NCBI GenBank assembly: GCA_020248265.1
Contig: JADCHX010000004.1
Location: forward strand, 695,870 to 759,869
Length of the DNA stretch: 64,000 nt
Reading direction: 5' to 3'
Source: Rhodocyclaceae bacterium
GTDB taxonomy: Bacteria > Pseudomonadota > Gammaproteobacteria > Burkholderiales > CAIKXV01
Notes under the pieces: model-generated
The model's database searches: none
Seen by the model: the letters and a program-made list of their open reading frames with translations, nothing else
Told to the model about the DNA's origin: nothing
Shown here: positions 18,285 through 26,224 of the stretch, piece after piece
Layout of the letters: every line of letters begins with the position of its first letter
Numbering within the stretch: the stretch's first letter is position 1
Position numbers and translations under genes: made by a program

Positions 18285-19157
18285 TCAGCGGTCGTGGTCG
18301 GGGTCGCTCTTCCAGAGGTCGGACAGGTATTCATGCTCGCGCGTGTCGACCCATGACACGCGCGATTCCACCGGACGGTCGGCGTAGGTATAGGCGATCC
18401 TGCGGATGTTCAGCACCGGCTGCCCGGCGCGCAGGTCGAGCACCTTCGCGATCGCGGTCGGGCATGCGACGGCCGACAGCCGCTCGGTGCTGCGCACGAC
18501 ATTGATGCCGTAGTCGGCCTGGTACAGGCCGTAGATCGTGCCGGGACGTCCTTCGAAGCGTTGCCGGTCGAGGTCGGGGAACAGCGGCGCGGAGATCGAT
18601 ATCTCGTCGACGATGACCGCCCGCCCGCCGAGCAGCAGCAGGTTGTCGATGCGCAGCACCGGTGCTCCGCTCTCGATGCCGAGTTCCCGGGCGACGGTGG
18701 TGCTCGCGGCGGCCCGGCGGAAGCTGCGCAGGACCGGACGCGGCATCTCGCGCGCCGTGCCGGGCGGGCGACCGGTGCCTTCGGCGCGCGGCACGACATG
18801 GAAGAAATGGAACAGCAGGCGGTCTGCCGTATGCGTGGCCACGAAAGTGCCGCGGCCCTGCTGCCTGACGAGGATCCGGCCCGATACCAGTTCGTCGATC
18901 GCCTTGCGCACTGTCCCGATCGACACGCCGTACTGCTGCGCCAGCCGTGACTCCGACGGCAGCGCCTCGCCCGGCTTCCAGGTGCCCTCGGACAGCGCGC
19001 GCGTCAGCCGTCGCTGCAGTTCGCGGTAGAGCGGGATGCCCGACGCGCCGCCGGCCGGCAGCGCGGATGCGATGGCGGATCCGTCGCCCGGCGTGGCGAC
19101 CGCTCGTGCCGGGGGCGCGCGGCGCACCGCGGCGGAAGTCTGGCGTTCGTTGCTCAT
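18285..19157 (-). CDS. GntR family transcriptional regulator (HutC/UTRA subfamily)
   Basis: A 290-residue regulator. The winged-helix domain at about residues 42-108 has GEALPSESRLAQQYGVSIGTVRKAIDEL (quoted in part: SESRLAQQYGVSIGTV) and GRGTFVA, and a UTRA ligand-binding domain follows at about 120-280. An unusual 40-residue Ala/Pro-rich segment precedes the helix-turn-helix. The gene is divergent from the sulfo-lyase/sdh-like operon, with 173 bases between them, so it is the obvious candidate to control that operon in response to a pathway intermediate. It reads toward the tauD-like gene (convergent). Confidence 0.85.
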   Translation of the reverse strand: MSNERQTSAAVRRAPPARAVATPGDGSAIASALPAGGASGIPLYRELQRRLTRALSEGTWKPGEALPSESRLAQQYGVSIGTVRKAIDELVSGRILVRQQGRGTFVATHTADRLLFHFFHVVPRAEGTGRPPGTAREMPRPVLRSFRRAAASTTVARELGIESGAPVLRIDNLLLLGGRAVIVDEISISAPLFPDLDRQRFEGRPGTIYGLYQADYGINVVRSTERLSAVACPTAIAKVLDLRAGQPVLNIRRIAYTYADRPVESRVSWVDTREHEYLSDLWKSDPDHDR

Positions 19158-19210
19158 GGCATTGCGAGTCTATTCCAGGCGCATGCCGTTTGGAACGGAT
19201 TCATATAGAT

Positions 19211-19246
19211 GAGTTGTTTGACTCGCTGCCGACGGTTCAATATGAT
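19211..19246 (+). promoter_or_regulatory. Sigma-70 promoter with overlapping operator-like inverted repeat upstream of suyA
   Basis: TTGACT (19218-19223) and TATGAT (19241-19246) are separated by exactly 17 bases, a near-consensus sigma-70 promoter. An inverted repeat GAGT-N6-ACTC (19211-19224) overlaps the -35 box, a good position for repression by the divergent GntR protein. Transcription would begin near 19253 and give a leader of roughly 78 bases before the suyA ATG, which has a strong AGGAGGA ribosome binding site. Confidence 0.6.
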
Positions 19247-19330
19247 CCTCGTCCTTCCGGCCCCTGTCGCCGACGGCCGATCGCGGCCGGCCGATGCCCG
19301 GGTCGACCCTGAAATCCCCCAGGAGGAACG

Positions 19331-19612
19331 ATGATTCACTTCGTGGTGCACGAAGACGGTGACGGCGTCGGTGTCGTGGTCGTCGAAGGCGTCAAGTCCG
19401 GAGCCGAGCTGACCGGCTGGATCATGGAACAGGACACCGAGATCAAGGTGGTCGCGAAGAGCGACATCCCGATCGGGCACAAGGTTTCGCTGACCGACTA
19501 CAAGCCGGGCGACACCGTGATCAAGTACGGCGTGGATATCGGCAAGGTGGTCGCGCCGATCGCGCGTGGCGAGCATGCCCATGTGCACAACATCAAGACC
19601 AAGCGCTGGTAG
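19331..19612 (+). CDS. suyA: SuyA-like SAF-domain subunit of a (R)-sulfolactate sulfo-lyase (UxaA family)
   Basis: A 93-residue single SAF-domain protein with IPIGHKVSL near residues 46-54, DTVIKYGVDIGK near 62-73 and the ending HVHNIKTKRW. This is the small-subunit form of the UxaA (altronate/galactarate dehydratase) family. In (2R)-sulfolactate sulfo-lyase, SuyA is about this size and pairs with a SuyB of about 390 residues, as here. The neighbouring sulfite oxidase gene favours sulfo-lyase over a sugar-acid dehydratase. AGGAGGA precedes the ATG. The family is sure; the exact substrate is inferred from context. Confidence 0.7.
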   Translation: MIHFVVHEDGDGVGVVVVEGVKSGAELTGWIMEQDTEIKVVAKSDIPIGHKVSLTDYKPGDTVIKYGVDIGKVVAPIARGEHAHVHNIKTKRW

Positions 19613-19655
19613 CCAAAGCTGGTAGCCGACCCCACCCGATTAGAGGAATTCCGAC

Positions 19656-20825
19656 ATGGATCTGAGCAAGGCCACCTTCTGGGGCTTCAAGCGTGAGAAC
19701 GGCCGCATCGGCGTTCGCAACCACGTGATCATCCTTCCGGTCGACGATCTGTCGAACGCCGCGGCCGAAGCGGTCGCTCACAACATCAAGGGCGCGATGG
19801 CGCTGCCGCATCCATACGGACGCCTGCAGTTCGGCGCCGACCTCGACCTTCACTTCCGCACGCTGATCGGCACCGGGTCGAACCCGAACGTCGCGGCCGT
19901 GGTGGTGATCGGCATCGAGGATGGCTGGACCAAGCGCATCGTCGACGGCATCGCCGCCACCGGCAAGCCGGTGACCGGTTTCGGCATCGAAGGCCATGGC
20001 GACCACGAGACCATCCATCGTGCGTCGAAGGTCGCGCGCGAGTACGTGCAGTGGGCATCTGAAAAGCGACGCGAAGAGCGGCCGCTGAGCGACCTCTGGG
20101 TGTCGACCAAGTGCGGCGAGTCCGATACCACCTCGGGCTGTGGCGCGAACCCGACGGTCGGCAACGCATTCGACAAGCTCTACCCGCACGGCACCACGCT
20201 GGTGTTCGGCGAGACCTCCGAGATCACCGGTGGCGAGATGCTGGTGGCCGAACGCTGCCGCACGCCGGAAGTGCGCGAGAAGTTCATGTTCATGTTCAAC
20301 CGCTACCAGGACATGATCAACCGCTGGAAGACCGACGACCTGTCCGAGTCGCAGCCGACCAAGGGCAACATCGCAGGTGGCCTGACCACCATCGAGGAAA
20401 AGGCGTTGGGCAACATCCAGAAGATCGGCCGCAAGTGCCTGGTCGACGGCGTGATCGACAAGGCTGAAGCGCCGACCCATCCGGGCCTGTGGTTCATGGA
20501 TTCGTCTTCGGCTGCGGCCGAGATGGTCACGCTGTGCGCCGCCTCGGGCTACACCGTGCATTTCTTCCCGACCGGGCAGGGCAACGTGATCGGCAACCCG
20601 ATCCTGCCGGTCATCAAGATCTGCGCGAACCCGAAGACCGTGCGCACGATGGGCGAGCATGTCGACGTCGACGTGTCCGGCCTTCTTCGCAAGGAGATGA
20701 ACCCCGACCAGGCTGGCGATGCCTTGCTCGAGTGCATGTTCCGCACCGCGAACGGACGGCTGACCGCCGCCGAGGCGCTGGGTCACCGCGAGTTCGTGCT
20801 GACCCGGCTGTTCGAGAGCGCCTGA
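19656..20825 (+). CDS. suyB: SuyB-like large subunit of a (R)-sulfolactate sulfo-lyase (UxaA family)
   Basis: A 389-residue UxaA-family large subunit. Visible blocks are [15 protein letters not shown] near residues 9-23, [20 protein letters not shown] near 150-169, [10 protein letters not shown] near 188-197 and [19 protein letters not shown] near 307-325. The lyase would cleave (R)-sulfolactate to pyruvate and sulfite, using a metal bound by conserved Cys/His. It lacks the SAF domain, which is supplied by the separate suyA gene 43 bases upstream. The alternative is a dehydratase for a sugar acid. The immediately following sulfite oxidase gene (one base between them) makes a sulfite-releasing lyase the better call. 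Confidence 0.72.
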   Translation: MDLSKATFWGFKRENGRIGVRNHVIILPVDDLSNAAAEAVAHNIKGAMALPHPYGRLQFGADLDLHFRTLIGTGSNPNVAAVVVIGIEDGWTKRIVDGIAATGKPVTGFGIEGHGDHETIHRASKVAREYVQWASEKRREERPLSDLWVSTKCGESDTTSGCGANPTVGNAFDKLYPHGTTLVFGETSEITGGEMLVAERCRTPEVREKFMFMFNRYQDMINRWKTDDLSESQPTKGNIAGGLTTIEEKALGNIQKIGRKCLVDGVIDKAEAPTHPGLWFMDSSSAAAEMVTLCAASGYTVHFFPTGQGNVIGNPILPVIKICANPKTVRTMGEHVDVDVSGLLRKEMNPDQAGDALLECMFRTANGRLTAAEALGHREFVLTRLFESA

Positions 20826-20826
20826 T

Positions 20827-21996
20827 TTGGGCGCGGCGGTGCCGCCCGCGGACCCTCTCGCGGGCGGCAGGCCTGGCAGTGGTCCGGCCGGATTGCCGGA
20901 CGTTCCCGGCAATCCGTTTGCCGGCGCGGACGCGCGAGCGCATGTCGAGGGCGATTTCGCCCGCGAGGAAGTCGCCCTTGCCAACCGTAATCCCGGCATG
21001 CCGCTCGAGGCGCTGCGCCACGACGTGACGCCGCAGGGTTTGCATTACCTGCTGTCGCACTTCGATATCCCCGACGTCGATGCGCAGGCCTGGCGGCTGG
21101 CCCTGGGCGGGCACGTACAGACCGAGTTCTCCCTTTCCCTCGCTGACCTGAAGCAGATGCCGGCGCGCACGCTGCGGGTGACGCTGGAATGCGCGGGCAA
21201 TGGCCGGGCCGGGATGAACCCACGCTATCCGAGCATGCCGTGGATCGGCGAAGCGGTCGGCACCGCCGAGTGGACCGGCACGCCGTTGCGCTACCTGCTC
21301 GAGCAGGCGGGTCCGACCCCGCTGGCGCGCGAGGTGGCCTTCCTCGGGCTCGACCGCGGCTTCGACCGTGGCATCGAACATCATTACGGACGCAGCCTGA
21401 AGCTCGAACAGGCGATGTCCGACGACGTGCTGGTCGTGCATGCGATGAACGGCCTGCCGCTGCTGCCGCAGCATGGCCATCCTTGCCGACTGCTCGTGCC
21501 CGGCTGGTATGGCATGGCCAGCGTCAAGTGGCTGTCGCGCATCGAGGTACTCGACCGCCCGTTCGACGGCTTCCAGCAGGCCGTCGGCTACCACTACCGG
21601 AAGTCGGCCGGCGATCCGGGCGTGCCGGTGACCACCCTGCGCGTGCGTTCGCTGATGGTGCCGCCGGGCATCCCCGACTGGTACACACGGCGCCGGCTGG
21701 TCGAGGCGGGCCCGGTCGAAGTGGGTGGCCGCGCATGGGCGGGTGGCGGCACACCGGTGACCCGTGTGGAGTTCGCGGTCGACGGCCAGTGGCGCGATGC
21801 CCGGCTGGCACCCGCAGGGGAGCACCGCTACGCCTGGCGCGGATGGACGTGCACCTGGGAAGCGACGGCGGGCGAGCACGTGCTGCAATGCAGGGCGCAT
21901 GCGGCTGACGGTTCGGTGCAGCCGCTGCAGCCCGACTGGAACACGTCGGGCATGGGCAACAATGCGGCGCAGTCGGTGCAGGTCACGGTACGCTAG
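20827..21996 (+). CDS. Molybdopterin-dependent sulfite oxidase family protein
   Basis: About 389 residues with an oxidoreductase molybdopterin domain (roughly 60-270) and a C-terminal Mo-co dimerisation domain (roughly 285-385). The molybdenum-ligating Cys is C122 in TLECAGNGR; GVRW-type core residues and HGHPCRLLVPGWYGMASVKW are typical of sulfite oxidases. No convincing twin-arginine or Sec signal is seen at the N-terminus. The start is uncertain: TTG 20827 or GTG 20839. One base separates it from suyB, so it should detoxify the sulfite released there by oxidising it to sulfate. Its electron acceptor is not encoded next to it. Confidence 0.8.
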   Translation: MGAAVPPADPLAGGRPGSGPAGLPDVPGNPFAGADARAHVEGDFAREEVALANRNPGMPLEALRHDVTPQGLHYLLSHFDIPDVDAQAWRLALGGHVQTEFSLSLADLKQMPARTLRVTLECAGNGRAGMNPRYPSMPWIGEAVGTAEWTGTPLRYLLEQAGPTPLAREVAFLGLDRGFDRGIEHHYGRSLKLEQAMSDDVLVVHAMNGLPLLPQHGHPCRLLVPGWYGMASVKWLSRIEVLDRPFDGFQQAVGYHYRKSAGDPGVPVTTLRVRSLMVPPGIPDWYTRRRLVEAGPVEVGGRAWAGGGTPVTRVEFAVDGQWRDARLAPAGEHRYAWRGWTCTWEATAGEHVLQCRAHAADGSVQPLQPDWNTSGMGNNAAQSVQVTVR

Positions 21997-22026
21997 GCCC
22001 ACTCACGTAACCCAGGAAGCTCGGCG

Positions 22027-22791
22027 ATGGACCAGGCGACTCCTTCAGCGAACACAGGCAGCACGATCAGGGTCTCGGTATGGCGGAGCAGCGGCGCGGG
22101 TGGCGTCGCCTCCGGCGAGGGCCGGTTCGAGGTGTTCGAAGTGCCGCGCGCGCCGAGCCAGACGGTGCTCGACGTGGTGACGCACATCCAGCGTCACCTC
22201 GACCCGACGCTGACCTACCGCTTCGCCTGCCGCGTCGGCGTGTGCGGGTCGTGCGCGATGGTGGTCAACGGCGAGGCGCGCTGGACCTGCCGCACCCATG
22301 TCGACAAGGTTTCGCAGGACGGCACGCTCGAAATCGCGCCGCTGCGCAACCTGCCGGTGATCCGTGACCTGGCCACCGACATGAGCGTGTTCTTCGACAA
22401 GTGGGCGCGCGCCAAGGGCCAGTTCACCGGCAGCCTCACGCGCAAGGACGCGTTCGCGGTCGTGTCGCCGCTGTCGAAGGAGCGGCAGCAGGTCGACATC
22501 GGCATCGAATGCATCGGCTGCGGCGTGTGCTATTCGTCCTGCGATGTCGTCGAATGGAAGCCCGACTACCTCGGGCCGGCCGCGATGAACCGGGCCTGGA
22601 CGCTGGTCAACGACACCCGCGACGAAGCCCGGCGCGAGCGTCTCGCGGCGGTAGCCGGCGATGCCGGATGCCATGCCTGCCACACCCACATGACCTGCAC
22701 CGAACGTTGCCCCAAGCACCTGCCGCTGACCGCCGCGATCGCCGGGCTCAAGCGCGTAACCACACGGGCGCTGCTGAAGGGGGAGCTTTGA
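22027..22791 (+). CDS. Succinate dehydrogenase/fumarate reductase-like iron-sulfur subunit
   Basis: A 254-residue SdhB/FrdB-type protein. The plant-type [2Fe-2S] site is C68, C73, C76 and C88 (CRVGVCGSC). The C-terminal ferredoxin-like domain has C162, C165, C168 and C172 (CIGCGVCYSSC) and a second group C215, C218, C224 and C228 (CHACHTHMTCTERCP). C215 appears extra relative to E. coli SdhB. It starts 30 bases after the sulfite oxidase gene and overlaps the next subunit gene. Its flavoprotein partner is encoded 3.4 kb downstream, separated by the receptor and hydratase genes. Confidence 0.88.
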   Translation: MDQATPSANTGSTIRVSVWRSSGAGGVASGEGRFEVFEVPRAPSQTVLDVVTHIQRHLDPTLTYRFACRVGVCGSCAMVVNGEARWTCRTHVDKVSQDGTLEIAPLRNLPVIRDLATDMSVFFDKWARAKGQFTGSLTRKDAFAVVSPLSKERQQVDIGIECIGCGVCYSSCDVVEWKPDYLGPAAMNRAWTLVNDTRDEARRERLAAVAGDAGCHACHTHMTCTERCPKHLPLTAAIAGLKRVTTRALLKGEL

Positions 22792-23144
22792 ACGCACGCG
22801 CGCAGGCCTGGTTGTGGTTTCTGCAGCGGGCATCGGCCGCGCTGCTCGGTTTTTTCGTGCTGGTCCACCTCGCGACGATGATCTACGCGGTGCGCAGCGG
22901 CCTGTCCGCCGGCGAGATCCTGTCGCGCACCCGAGGCAACACGCCCTGGATGCTGTTCTATGCTCTGTTCGTGGTCAGCGTCGCGGTCCATGTGCCGATC
23001 GGGCTGCGCAACATCCTGGCCGAGACGTTTTCCTGGCGCGGGCGCGGCCTGGAGGCTGCCATGCTGGCGGTGGGCGTGTTCTTCCTGCTGTTCGGCCTGA
23101 GGGCCGTATGGGCGGTCTACGCGCCTGGGGCGGGCCTGTCATGA
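22788..23144 (+). CDS. Succinate dehydrogenase/fumarate reductase-like membrane anchor subunit 1
   Basis: A 118-residue protein with three hydrophobic segments (about 17-38, 57-76 and 91-111). It starts at TTG 22788, which overlaps the previous stop in a TTGA arrangement. FLQRASAALLGFFVLVHLATM resembles the quinone/heme-anchor subunits of Sdh/Frd. Histidines at the ends of the first and second segments could ligate heme b. Its position between the iron-sulfur gene and a second small membrane gene supports the assignment. Sequence identity within such anchors is low, so the call depends largely on context. Confidence 0.75.
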   Translation: MNARAQAWLWFLQRASAALLGFFVLVHLATMIYAVRSGLSAGEILSRTRGNTPWMLFYALFVVSVAVHVPIGLRNILAETFSWRGRGLEAAMLAVGVFFLLFGLRAVWAVYAPGAGLS

Positions 23145-23491
23145 GCGGCAAGGCCTGGCGCAACCGCAACCATCCCGCCTGGTGGGCGTTCATCGTGCAT
23201 CGGGTGTCCGGCCTGCTTCTGGCGGCCTTCATTCCGCTGCATTTCTGGGCGCTCGGACAGGCGCTTTCCGGCGAAGCGGCGCTGGGCGGCTTCATCGAAT
23301 GGACGGCGAATCCGGTGGTGAAGGTCGCCGAGTTCGGACTCGTCCTCGCATTGGCTGCGCACCTCGCCGGTGGCCTGCGCCTGCTGGCACTCGAGTTCCT
23401 GCCTTGGCGCGACTGGCAGAAATCGCTGTTCGCGGTGTCGGTGGCGGTCAGCGTCGGGGCCGGCCTGCTGTTCGCCCTGAACGTGGGCTGA
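23141..23491 (+). CDS. Succinate dehydrogenase/fumarate reductase-like cytochrome b anchor subunit 2
   Basis: A 116-residue membrane protein with three hydrophobic segments. The block AFIVHRVSGLLLAAFIPLHF near residues 16-35 is the SdhC-type signature (HRxSG with a following His), and LAAHLAGGLRLLALEF near 71-86 carries a second candidate heme ligand. The ATG overlaps the stop of the first anchor gene by four bases. With the other anchor it would tie the flavoprotein/iron-sulfur dimer to the quinone pool. Confidence 0.82.
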   Translation: MSGKAWRNRNHPAWWAFIVHRVSGLLLAAFIPLHFWALGQALSGEAALGGFIEWTANPVVKVAEFGLVLALAAHLAGGLRLLALEFLPWRDWQKSLFAVSVAVSVGAGLLFALNVG

Positions 23492-23620
23492 AGGGGGCAA
23501 AGGGCTGAGCGGGTGCCGAGGATATGCCCGAGATCGCGTGATGCTGGCGGTTTGGCCGCACACGCGTCATCATCTCGCGCGCGGAAGACCCCGAAACGGC
23601 AAGTGCCCCAGGAGGACAGG

Positions 23621-24607
23621 ATGAAACGACTGACAATGAAGATTGTCGCAGCGGCGACTGCGACCATGGCGCTGGGCAGTGCAACCGTGGCGCTGGCGCA
23701 GGCACCGGCTTTTCCCGTGAAGCCGGTACGCATGGTCGTGCCGTTCGTGGCCGGTGGCGCAACCGACGTCGTCGCGCGCCTGCTGTCGCAGGGGCTGAAC
23801 GAGCGCTGGGGCCAGAGCGTGCTGGTCGAGAACCGCGCCGGCGCCGGTGGCACGATCGCCAGCGAGATCGTCGCCCGTTCGAACCCGGATGGCTATACCC
23901 AGCTGTTCGCATCTGGCAGCGTGCTGTCGGCCAACCAGCACATGTACCGCAAGATGAGCCATGACCCGGGCCGTGACCTGATCGGCGTGTCGCTGGTGGC
24001 GAGCGGTCCGATGGTGATCGCGGTCGGGCCGAACTCGAAGTTCAACACACTGATGGACCTGGTCAACGCTGTACGCGCAGCTCCCGGCAAGCTGAGCTAC
24101 GGATCGGCCGGCATCGGCAGTCAGGTGCACCTCGCGGCGGAGAGCTTCGAGTTCTTCGCGAAGATGGACTCCGTTCACGTTCCCTACAAGGGTGAGGTGG
24201 TCGCGATCACCGACCTGATCGGCGGTCAGATCGACTGGGCGGCACCGAACCTCGGCGCGGCGATAAACTTCCTCCGTGATCGCAAGCTGCGTGCGCTTGC
24301 GGTCACCGGTCCGAAGCGCTCGCCGTCGCTACCCGACGTGCCGACGGTGTCTGAAGCCGGCATCACCGGCTTCGAGAATCTCGGCTGGTTCGGTGTCGCG
24401 GTGGTGGCCGGCACGCCTGCGCCACTGGTCAACCGGATGGCGGGTGACATCGCGAAGGTCACGGCAGGCACGGCCTTCCGCGACCGTGTCATGGGCCTGG
24501 GGATGGAAGCTGTCGGCAACAGTCCCGAGGAGTTCAACAAGTACATCGGTTCGGAGATCACCCGCTGGGGCCGGATCATCCGCGAGCGGAAGATCACCGC
24601 GAACTGA
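23621..24607 (+). CDS. Bug/TctC-type tripartite tricarboxylate transporter receptor
   Basis: A 328-residue periplasmic solute-binding protein with a signal peptide (hydrophobic stretch 6-24, cut after ALAQA). The Bug-family core is clear: KPVRMVVPFVAGGATDVVAR near 34-53, ENRAGAGGTIASEIVA near 72-87, and VPYKGEVVAITDLIGGQIDW near 186-205. Bug receptors bind carboxylates and pass them to TctAB-type permeases. No permease genes are in this window. Located between the anchor genes and the hydratase genes, it probably captures the substrate of this pathway. AGGAGGA precedes the ATG. Confidence 0.9.
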   Translation: MKRLTMKIVAAATATMALGSATVALAQAPAFPVKPVRMVVPFVAGGATDVVARLLSQGLNERWGQSVLVENRAGAGGTIASEIVARSNPDGYTQLFASGSVLSANQHMYRKMSHDPGRDLIGVSLVASGPMVIAVGPNSKFNTLMDLVNAVRAAPGKLSYGSAGIGSQVHLAAESFEFFAKMDSVHVPYKGEVVAITDLIGGQIDWAAPNLGAAINFLRDRKLRALAVTGPKRSPSLPDVPTVSEAGITGFENLGWFGVAVVAGTPAPLVNRMAGDIAKVTAGTAFRDRVMGLGMEAVGNSPEEFNKYIGSEITRWGRIIRERKITAN

Positions 24608-24670
24608 TTCGCCGGTCACTGACTCTCCGGGTACTGGCTCATCGCGTACCGACGCGCGTACGGGAACTGC

Positions 24671-25546
24671 ATGCAGATCGACCTCAAGCAGGTGGAAGAC
24701 GCCGCCAAGGAGCTGTACATCCGGGCGCTCAAGGTGCTTCCGCCGGACATCAAGGAAGGCTTCACCGGTCTGGTGAAGCGCGAGACGAACGCCACCGGGC
24801 AGTCGGTGCTGGCGACGATGATCCGCAACATCACCGTCGCCGAATCCACCGACAACCTGCTGTGTCAGGACACCGGCCTGCCGATCTACAACGTCGAGAT
24901 CGGGCGCAACGTGCAACTCGACGGGTTCGCGCTGAAGCAGGCGATCCGCAAGGGCTGCGAACGGGCCACCACCGAGTATCCGCTGCGCTCCTCGGTCGTG
25001 CATCCGGTGACCCGGAAGAACGAACAGACCTCTTGCGGACCGCTGGTGCCGGTGATCAACATCGACTTCGTCGATGCGAGCGACCGGCTGTCGATCGAGA
25101 TGATCCCGAAGGGCAGCGGTTCCGAGAACAACACCTTCCTGCACATGGCCATCCCGGCCGACGGCATTGACGCGATCAAGACATTCGTGATCGATTGCGT
25201 GCTCAATGCCGGCGGCAAGACCTGTCCGCCGACCATCGTCGGCGTCGGTGTCGGCGGCACCGGCGACCTGTGCGTGCACCTGTCCAAGGTGGCCGCGACG
25301 CGTGCGCTTGGCACCCGTTGCAGCGATGCGGAAGGCGCGAAGCTGGAAGAGCAGTTGACCGCAGCGGTGAACCAGCTGGGCGTCGGCCCACAGGGGCTGG
25401 GGGGCGATGCGACCTCGTTCGCGGTGCATATCGAGCTCGCCGCGACCCACATCACGATGAACCCGGTGGCGGTCAACATGCAGTGCCATTCCGCGCGCCG
25501 CGCGCGCGCGACCTGGACGCCGACCGGGCTGGCGTACGGCTTCTGA
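24671..25546 (+). CDS. Class I fumarase/L-tartrate dehydratase-like hydratase, alpha subunit
   Basis: A 291-residue Fe-S hydro-lyase alpha subunit (TtdA/N-terminal class I fumarase). Probable [4Fe-4S] ligands are C65 (LLCQDTGLPIY), C185 (GGKTCPPT) and C272 (NMQCHSARR); the spacing (120 and 87 residues) is close to that of single-chain class I fumarases. GSGSENNTFLHM near 148-159 and GPQGLGGDATSFAVHIE near 239-255 are family blocks. Known members hydrate fumarate, mesaconate or dehydrate tartrate. In this cluster it is placed to hydrate the alkene made by the Sdh-like complex. Confidence 0.85.
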   Translation: MQIDLKQVEDAAKELYIRALKVLPPDIKEGFTGLVKRETNATGQSVLATMIRNITVAESTDNLLCQDTGLPIYNVEIGRNVQLDGFALKQAIRKGCERATTEYPLRSSVVHPVTRKNEQTSCGPLVPVINIDFVDASDRLSIEMIPKGSGSENNTFLHMAIPADGIDAIKTFVIDCVLNAGGKTCPPTIVGVGVGGTGDLCVHLSKVAATRALGTRCSDAEGAKLEEQLTAAVNQLGVGPQGLGGDATSFAVHIELAATHITMNPVAVNMQCHSARRARATWTPTGLAYGF

Positions 25547-25580
25547 CGCGCGCGCCCGCCGCATCGACCAAGGACACCAG

Positions 25581-26192
25581 ATGGCGCACTACGATTTCCA
25601 CATGCCGGTGACCGAGGCGCAGGTGCGTGCGCTGAGGGTCAACGATACGGTCACCCTGCACGACACGCTCTACGGCATCCGCGACGCGACGCAGATCCAC
25701 ATGTTCGACCGCGGCCGCAAGACGAAGTTCGACCTGCGCGGCCACGCGGTGGTGCACACCGCGCCGAACGTTCGCTGGGTCGGCGAGACCGCAGCGGCCC
25801 CGGTCGGCTACGAGCCGGTGTGCGTGGGTACCACCACGTCTGACCGGATGGAGCGCTTCAGCCGGCCGCTGATGGAGCAGTACGGCGTGCGTATCATCAT
25901 CGGCAAGGGAGGGCTTCGGCAGGGTTCGCTGGATGCCTTCCGTGACCTGGGTGGGGTATATCTCGCTGTGATCGGCGGAGCGGCCGCGCTCGAGACCACC
26001 TGGATCGAACAGATCGAGGATGTCGACCTGCACGACCTCAACCCCGAGTCACTGTGGAAGTTCCGCATACAGGGTTTCGGACCGCTGCTGGTCAGCATGG
26101 ACAGCCACGGGTCGAGCCTCTACACCGAAGTGAACGCGCAGGCGCGCGACCGGCGCGCCGCCGTACTGGCGGCGCTCGGCGTGAAGAGCTGA
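25581..26192 (+). CDS. Class I fumarase/L-tartrate dehydratase-like hydratase, beta subunit
   Basis: A 203-residue Fe-S hydro-lyase beta subunit (TtdB/C-terminal class I fumarase). Family blocks are DATQIHMFDRG near residues 35-45, GTTTSDRMERF near 82-92 and the catalytic region IIIGKGGLRQGS near 104-115. WKFRIQGFGPLLVSMDSHG is a variant of the usual C-terminal WxF/ExFP region. It starts 34 bases after the alpha subunit and should form the alpha2beta2 enzyme with it. Confidence 0.86.
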   Translation: MAHYDFHMPVTEAQVRALRVNDTVTLHDTLYGIRDATQIHMFDRGRKTKFDLRGHAVVHTAPNVRWVGETAAAPVGYEPVCVGTTTSDRMERFSRPLMEQYGVRIIIGKGGLRQGSLDAFRDLGGVYLAVIGGAAALETTWIEQIEDVDLHDLNPESLWKFRIQGFGPLLVSMDSHGSSLYTEVNAQARDRRAAVLAALGVKS

Positions 26193-26224
26193 ACAGACGG
26201 GCTGACAAGGCAGGCTGGCAAGAC

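Noticed and set aside
19331..20825. Altronate or galactarate dehydratase split into two genes
   Set aside because: No uronate or hexarate genes are nearby, while a sulfite oxidase gene follows by one base. A sulfo-lyase is the better explanation.
24671..26192. Dedicated L-tartrate dehydratase TtdAB
   Set aside because: The family fits, but the neighbours (SuyAB, sulfite oxidase, Sdh-like complex) do not suggest tartrate use. It is kept as an alternative, not the main call.
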